Shown here one piece after another: positions 58,393-64,000 of a stretch of 64,000 nt of DNA. The notes under the pieces were generated by a model. The model saw only the letters and a list, made by a program, of their open reading frames with translations, was not told the origin of the DNA and ran no database searches. The stretch is from Mytilus californianus (lineage: Eukaryota; Mollusca; Bivalvia; Mytilida; Mytilidae): assembly GCF_021869535.1 (NCBI RefSeq), contig NW_026262668.1, positions 74,731,558-74,795,557 of the forward strand, written 5' to 3'. The position numbers and the translations under genes are program-made. Every line of letters starts with the position of its first letter. Position 1 is the stretch's first letter.

Positions 58393-59035
58393 ACATATTT
58401 ATTCTAAAACCAGTTTTTGGCATGACACAGGTTATGTTCTTCTCATATATTTTATGACGGTATAATACTAAACCCCTAACAGGAGGGATTGTGCCTGATA
58501 TTCATATGATGACGACATAATCTTTCAATCAGTTTAATTGAGGTCTGGAGCTGGCATGTCAGTAACTGCTAGTAGTCTGTTGTTATTTATGTATTATTGT
58601 CATTTTGTTTATTTTCTTTTGTTTCCTATTCTGACATCGGACTCAGACTTCTCTTAAACTGAGTTTTACTGTGCTTACTGTTGTACGTTTGTTTTTTCTA
58701 CATTGGCTAGAGGTATAGGGTGAGGGTTGAGATCTCAAAAAACATGTTTAACCCCGCCGCATTTTTGCGCCTGTCCCAAGTCAGGAGCCTCTTGCCTTTG
58801 TTAGTCTTGTATCATTTTTAATTTTAGTTTCTTGTGTATAACTTGGAGTTTAGTATGACGTCCATTATCACTGAACTAGTATACATATTTGTTTAGGGGC
58901 CAGCTGAAGGATGCCTCCGGGTGCTGGAGTTTCTCGCTGCATTGAAGACCCATTGGTGGCATTCGGCTGTTGTCTGCTCTATGGTCGGGTTGTTGTCTCT
59001 TTGACACATTCACCATTTCCATTCTCAATTTTATT
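58393..59035 (+). repeat. 3' tail of RT element, copy 3
   Basis: The same order of words as after the copies at 43344 and 44460: ccccta acaggagggatt, tggagctggcatgtcagtaa, gaggtatagggtgagggttg, gggccagctgaaggatgcct and tcgggttgttgtctctttga. Confidence 0.75.
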
Positions 59036-59079
59036 GTGTCCTATTCCCAAATGTGACACTTTGACTGAGTGTGGATTCT

Positions 59080-59840
59080 CATGGTGGAGGATGTATGTAT
59101 ACATGTACATGTAGCCAGAGTTGATTTATACCCTACATCCATGCACCCACTGTCTCCTTATGGTGTTCATGCAATTTCATCTACATGTATGTTAGAAATA
59201 CTAATGAGTAGTAGAACATCCTTTAATTGCTTTTGATTTCGAAAAAATTACAACTGCTTCAGACTACTATCAATAAAATCGTGAAAATTCTACCTTCATC
59301 ATTGTTCTGTAATCATTGTAATTTACAAATTGCTGTTCATTTTTTTATATTAAATAATATCTAAATTGGGTACAAGTTGGTAAAGGTACAATTACAGGTG
59401 AACAAAAATAGGATACTAGTTGGTTGAGTACAAATTTACATGGATTCATGTGACCTACCCAATTAGATCCTTTAAACATGTTAAATAATGCATTTGTACA
59501 ACTATGCATCATGTCATTTGTACAAATGTGAAATAATCTTTCAAATGAACATATGTACACAAGTTAATTTAAAAGTGACAGATTTTCAATTCAACGAAAA
59601 ATTACCATATAAACATACTTATGTGCCATTAATGGCAAAATAAAATTTTGACATCCATTTTCAATGTACATGTACTTATTTTTTATTTGTATCAATAACA
59701 TTTAGTATTCACAAAAAAGATCAAATGGTGTACATTGTACATGTTACATGATGAAGATTTAATTACATAATTTACACAGCAATACATGTAGTTAACTTGT
59801 TTTTAAACATGACGACTTCAGTATGTACATGTACACTAAA
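59080..59840. other. Non-coding stretch with acatgtacatg words
   Basis: Between RT copies 3 and 4; acatgtacatgta-type words at 59100, 59665 and 59820. The 71-codon antisense frame at 59345 has no visible domain. Confidence 0.5.
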
Positions 59841-60437
59841 GAGATTTATCCTGCAGAACTGACTTTAGATAAAGCTAATACTAACAATGAACACTGCCCT
59901 TTCCTGGATCTTGATATCTTTGTCTTTAACGGGAAGCTTAATACCAAAATTTATGATAAAAGAGATGATTTCTAATTTCCTATTGTTAATTATCCATTTT
60001 TAGATGATGGCATTCCTTTGTCGCCATCTTATGGTGTTTATATATCTCAACTTGTTTAATTCGCTCGTGTATGTAACAACTTATTTGATTTCAACGAAAG
60101 AAATCTATGTATTACTGTAAAATTATTACACCAGGGTTTTCGATATCACAAACTAGTCAAAACATTTACCAAATTTTATCATCGGTACAAGGGCATCATT
60201 CGTAAATATAAATCAACATGCAGACATCTTATACGTTCAGGTATTTCACATCCAATATTTTATGGTAATATTCTTTACAAAGCACAAAAATGTCAGCATT
60301 CACCTCAAAAGCTAACCAAACCTATAAACAGACTTATTCGGAAAGGATATAGTTACGATACTGTTGTCAAGTCATTAAGGATTGCATATTTTGGTATTAA
60401 TATTGATTCACTCATAGGGTCTTTGCATCGGAAATAA
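59841..60437 (+). pseudogene. RT-element 3' ORF fragment, copy 4, with stops
   Basis: It covers the same region as 42748-43344, with slightly more on the 5' side (EIYPAELTL). Two in-frame TAA codons, one after KRDDF and one after SQLV, disable it. It ends SLIGSLHRK then TAA. Confidence 0.75.
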
Positions 60438-61078
60438 ACACATTTATTCTAAAACCAGTTGTTGGCATGATACAGGTTATGTTCTTCTCATATATTTTAT
60501 GATGGTATGATACTAAACCCCTAACGGGAGGGATTGTACTTGATTTTCATATGATGAAGACATAATCTTTCAATCAGTTTAATTGAGGTCTGGAGCTGGC
60601 ATGTCAGTAACTGTTAGTAGTCCTTTGTTCATTTATGTATCATTGTCATTTTGCTTAGTTTCTTTTGTTACCTATTCTGACATCGTACTCAGACTTCTTT
60701 TAAACTGAGTTTTACTATGTGTATTGCTAGGTGTTTCTTTATTCTACATTGGCTAGAGGTATAGGGGGAGGTTTGAGATCTCACAAAACATGTTTAACCC
60801 TGCCACATTTTTGCGCCTGTCCCAAGTCAGGAGCCTCTGGCCTTTGTTAGTCTTGTATGTTTTTTAATTTTAGTTCATTTATATGTTTTGGAGTTTAGTG
60901 TGATGTCCATTTTCACTGAACTAGTACAACATTTTATTTAAGGGCCAGCTGAGGACCACCTCCTGGTGTGTGATTTTCTCGCTGCGTTGGAGACCCATTG
61001 GTGGCCTCCGGCTGTTGTCTGCTCTTTGGTCGGGTTGTTGTCTCTTTGACATATTCCCCATTTCCATTCTCAATTTTA
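60438..61078 (+). repeat. 3' tail of RT element, copy 4
   Basis: The same tail as 44461-45110, ending ccatttccattctcaatttt. Confidence 0.75.
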
Positions 61079-61149
61079 AAGTAGATACATCATTACATTT
61101 ACATGTATGACATGTGTACATCTCTTAATGAACACTTTTTAATTACAGC

Positions 61150-61277
61150 ATAGTACATACACTTGATGGGGAAACAAGGAAGTAAACTACTATGTGGCTG
61201 TGGGCGAAAAAATACCAGACCTAAGACAAAAGTATATCATCCGTCAGATGAACCAGAGTTGGATATACAACAAAAAG
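61150..61277 (+). CDS. Candidate first coding exon of a gene running to the right
   Basis: Acceptor ctttttaattacag ends at 61149, an in-exon TAG precedes ATG 61166-61168, and an aaaaag|gtgaac donor follows 61277. The 37 codons read MGKQGSKLLCGCGRKNTRPK then TKVYHPSDEPELDIQQK. The start Met-Gly-x-x-x-Ser-Lys fits the N-myristoylation consensus, followed by a Cys pair. The competing 66-codon frame at 61194 is in another frame and starts at a non-ATG codon. The gene family is unknown. The exon sits just after an RT-element tail, so a transposon origin is not excluded. Confidence 0.35.
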
Positions 61278-62380
61278 GTGAACTGCCTTATTAACTCTAA
61301 AATTCTTTCTTTCTCTGTCCATCTAGGAAGGCACAAACAAAGTTTTGAGAAAAGGAGGACATTTAACAATGTTTTAAAAAATGGTCTCTTATAGAGTGAA
61401 TATGTATGCCCCATTTTATCTGCCTTCGATTGTATGACTGCTATTCTTTCTTTCTTGATTTAATTTTTGCATTGTTTCTTCATCTGTTTTTTTCTTTTTA
61501 GGTAATGTAAATTCTGAAATCTTTGGATGCATTAATTGCAGTATCTTTAAAAAAATAATTGTAATGACATGTTGCCTGATGGCTTATGATGGATGTATAA
61601 TGCAAAGGCCAATGCAAAGACTTCTTGGAGAGGGGGCTGTCAAACGTCGATTAATAGATAAATCAAAACTTCCAGGGAGCCTTAATCACACAGCCTGTAA
61701 AATATTATACAGCATCAAAATTATTAGCAGTGACAACCATCTGTCACACACTATGTAATATTGTGACCAGGTTTAATACAACTTAAATCAATTACAAATG
61801 TATGTTCACCTATTTGACTATAGATCTTATCTTGTGATCATTTCAGCTGTTCACAGTTTCTCTATGTATATGATTATAGATTTTAAGATAATAGCCAAAC
61901 AGCAAAAAAATATCTCCTATAAAAAGTTGATTTAGAATTTCAGTTTAATATGTTGACTTATTCGAAGATCTTATCTTGCTTATAATTTTTGCTGGAGGAG
62001 TTTTTCTCCATTTAGTATCACTGATAATAGTTTTCAAGATAATAGCAAAACAAAAAGGGTAAAACTTAAATTTCAGGGATATAGCTTATATAAGGACTTA
62101 AATTGCCATTTTCATTTATTAAATTAAGAAGATGTTGTATGATTGCCAATGAGACAAGTCTCCATCAGATACCAAATGATTTAGAAATTAACAAACTATA
62201 CATGTAGGTCACAATATGCCCTTCAACAATGAGCAAAACCCATACCGCAAAGGAAACTATAAAATTTGACTTCTTTGCCGATCATTTTGCCATTTACATG
62301 ATTTCTTCCCTAACTAAATATATTTTTCAAGAAAATAGTAAAATTATGCAAAATGGGTGAATATTGTCATTGAATAGTAT
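61278..62380. other. Non-coding or intronic stretch
   Basis: AT-rich; diverged short duplications such as atcttatcttg with ataatagccaaacag / ataatagcaaaacaa (about 61830 and 61980). A dispersed repeat fragment is at 62125-62260 (antisense relative of the cattggcaat-type tails). The 64-codon frame at 61564 is not recognised. Confidence 0.45.
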
Positions 62381-62835
62381 TAGGTCCGAGTACACAGTTA
62401 TTTTGTAGTGCATTTCTTTTAGACAATAAATGAAAATTAAAAAAATCCCACCTGCGCTTTCTCAATAATATTTTTACAGTGTGTTGTACTACTTTTGGGA
62501 CAAATTATATCAAAATTATAGAAAACTTCATCGGCTCTAACTCAAAATATGGACAATTTCATGTTAAGGGGGTCTTCAAATCTTTTGACAGCTTCCGAAG
62601 TGCTAATTTTTAACATTTTTCAGCTGGACCAAATCACTACTTTACTTTAAAATTCATGACCCAAATTTTTTTACAGTGTCATTTCACCCCCCTACTTACT
62701 ATTTGAGTCATAAAACATGGAGAAATAAATTTGGAAGGGGTATAAAAAAAATCGACAAGTAACACACTGTCCACACTAGGGACTATATTCGTGGACAACG
62801 AAAATCAAAGGACGATAACTGTGTACCCGGACCTA
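62381..62835. mobile_element. 455 bp MITE with taggtccgagtacacagtta ends
   Basis: Terminal inverted repeats of 20 bp, with 19 matching (taggtccgagtacacagtta against the reverse of taactgtgtacccggaccta). The outermost TA on each side may be the target duplication. No coding frame. The word ttgtagtgcatttct just inside the left end also occurs at about 45304, where a degraded relative may lie. Confidence 0.8.
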
Positions 62836-64000
62836 ATAGGGTAGAAAAAGTTGACCAATCTTCATGAAACTTGGTATGACCAAAGCTTAATAAATTATAA
62901 GACTGCTTACAAAGTTTCATGGCAATAGGATTTATATTATAAACAATATGACTAATTCTATATTCAACTTTGCGTGTTAAATTTAGACGTTAAAATTGAA
63001 AATTTTCAACTATCAACATTTGGGGCTTAAAAAATTAAAATATTGCAAAAAAATACTTTTGAAATGCCTTAATATATAATGTATTATGTATTAAAAGCAA
63101 AAGAGTACTCATTTGATTTATCAGACTTATCATAATTATTAAAAAGTCAAATTTATATGAGCCTGTGGCTAAAAATGGAGGTTTTCCAATGAAGGGGGGC
63201 CTTACATGAAGATGTAATATTTTCCAGCAATTTTAAATTTGTAAAGCTTTTTGGTTATAAATAATCCTTACATATGTATTTAATGTACTTTAAATGGAAA
63301 GAAAACTTACAAATAACATATCACATTAGTTTAAAAGGGTCTTAGGCCAAGTAAGACTGAAAATAATTTAGGGTCAATTTAAGCCGTATCACATATTTAC
63401 ATTTAAAAATGCATATTGAAGCTATAGGAAATAAAATTTTGTGTCTTTTCTATCATTTCTATACTCAGGTGACATGATACAATAAATCTGAGCACAAAAA
63501 GACTCTTGCATTCAACTTTTTTTGCAGACAGTATGGTCTGATACAAAGATTTTTCACTTTTTAGTGAAAAACATGCATGCAATTTTAGTCTCAACAGGCT
63601 TATATTTGAACCACTTGCTATCCTACAGAAGAAAAGAAAGATATTATGTGACATAAAACAGGTACAAAAGACATTGTTAAGTGCTTTTTATACAAATTTA
63701 GTGAGGTCTTTATAATGGACTTCAACTTTTATGTTCCAAGCTCCTCACATTTAACTTGATCCAAACAGGGCGTTAGACGAGGATCATATATACAACACAT
63801 TTTGCACATATTGTCCGAGATAATCTTCTTTTCTGTAGATTCAGAGTTCACAAATGAGTAATACAACTGGATTGAAGCATAGAAACACAAATATTGACAC
63901 ATAAAAACCTGTCAGATAGAAAGTCAGAATGCCACTTATGCATCAAAATTGAAAAAGCTATGAAATGCTTATTTTGACCATAAAATGCCAAAATTGGTCA
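62836..64000. other. Non-coding stretch to window end
   Basis: AT-rich. No exon, repeat structure or RNA gene was recognised; the 83-codon antisense frame at 63403 has no visible domain. Confidence 0.5.

Noticed and set aside
61564..61758. 64-codon frame as next exon of the 61.15 kb candidate gene
   Set aside because: No acceptor consistent with phase was found and the sequence has no recognisable features.
1..64000. tRNA, rRNA or other structural RNA genes
   Set aside because: No cloverleaf, A/B box pair or rRNA-like stretch was recognised by eye; a tRNAscan-SE or Rfam run would be needed to exclude short ones.

Overview
The window looks like the AT-rich nuclear genome of a bivalve mollusc, most likely a marine mussel (Mytilus-type). 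Genes are split into small exons with GT/AG introns, several repeat families carry GTCC/GTCT-rich tracts next to ~160 bp tandem units as in bivalve satellite and MITE families, and the reverse-transcriptase remnants are of a kind common in mussels. The organism call is inference from repeat content and gene family.

Positions 1828-33099 (+) hold the main gene: 14 exons of a nose-resistant-to-fluoxetine-6-like (NRF-6-like) membrane acyltransferase. All 13 introns join in phase and give 631 residues up to a stop codon. The signal peptide and first part of the NRF domain lie left of the window. The introns, up to 11.5 kb long, are full of repeats: fold-back and MITE-like elements, a 539 bp tandem array ending in a palindrome, a 536 bp tandem duplication, a CCTAGG palindrome cluster, five copies of a 168 bp unit, and one reverse-transcriptase relic.

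Positions 34239-38425, just downstream of the gene, hold the most notable object. It is a 4179 bp mobile element flanked by a TTTA duplication and bounded by two 468 bp direct repeats that look identical by eye. Inside are two convergent genes and no reverse transcriptase. One encodes a 161-residue His-Cys-box (I-PpoI-like) endonuclease-like protein. The other encodes a 670-residue DDE transposase of the mutator-like type. An LTR-like architecture on a DNA transposon that also carries a homing-endonuclease-type protein is unusual, and this is the best candidate for an undescribed system here.

Positions 39.9-61.1 kb are repeat-dominated: decayed and truncated reverse transcriptases (one family present four times, two of them in a fresh-looking 1116 bp tandem duplication), LINE fragments, and several families of 3' tails and tandem repeats. 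Three short stretches (about 45.9, 48.2 and 61.2 kb) have a coding look. The last resembles a first coding exon, with acceptor, ATG and donor, of a gene that would continue to the right. The rest, to 64 kb, is AT-rich non-coding DNA with one clear 455 bp MITE.
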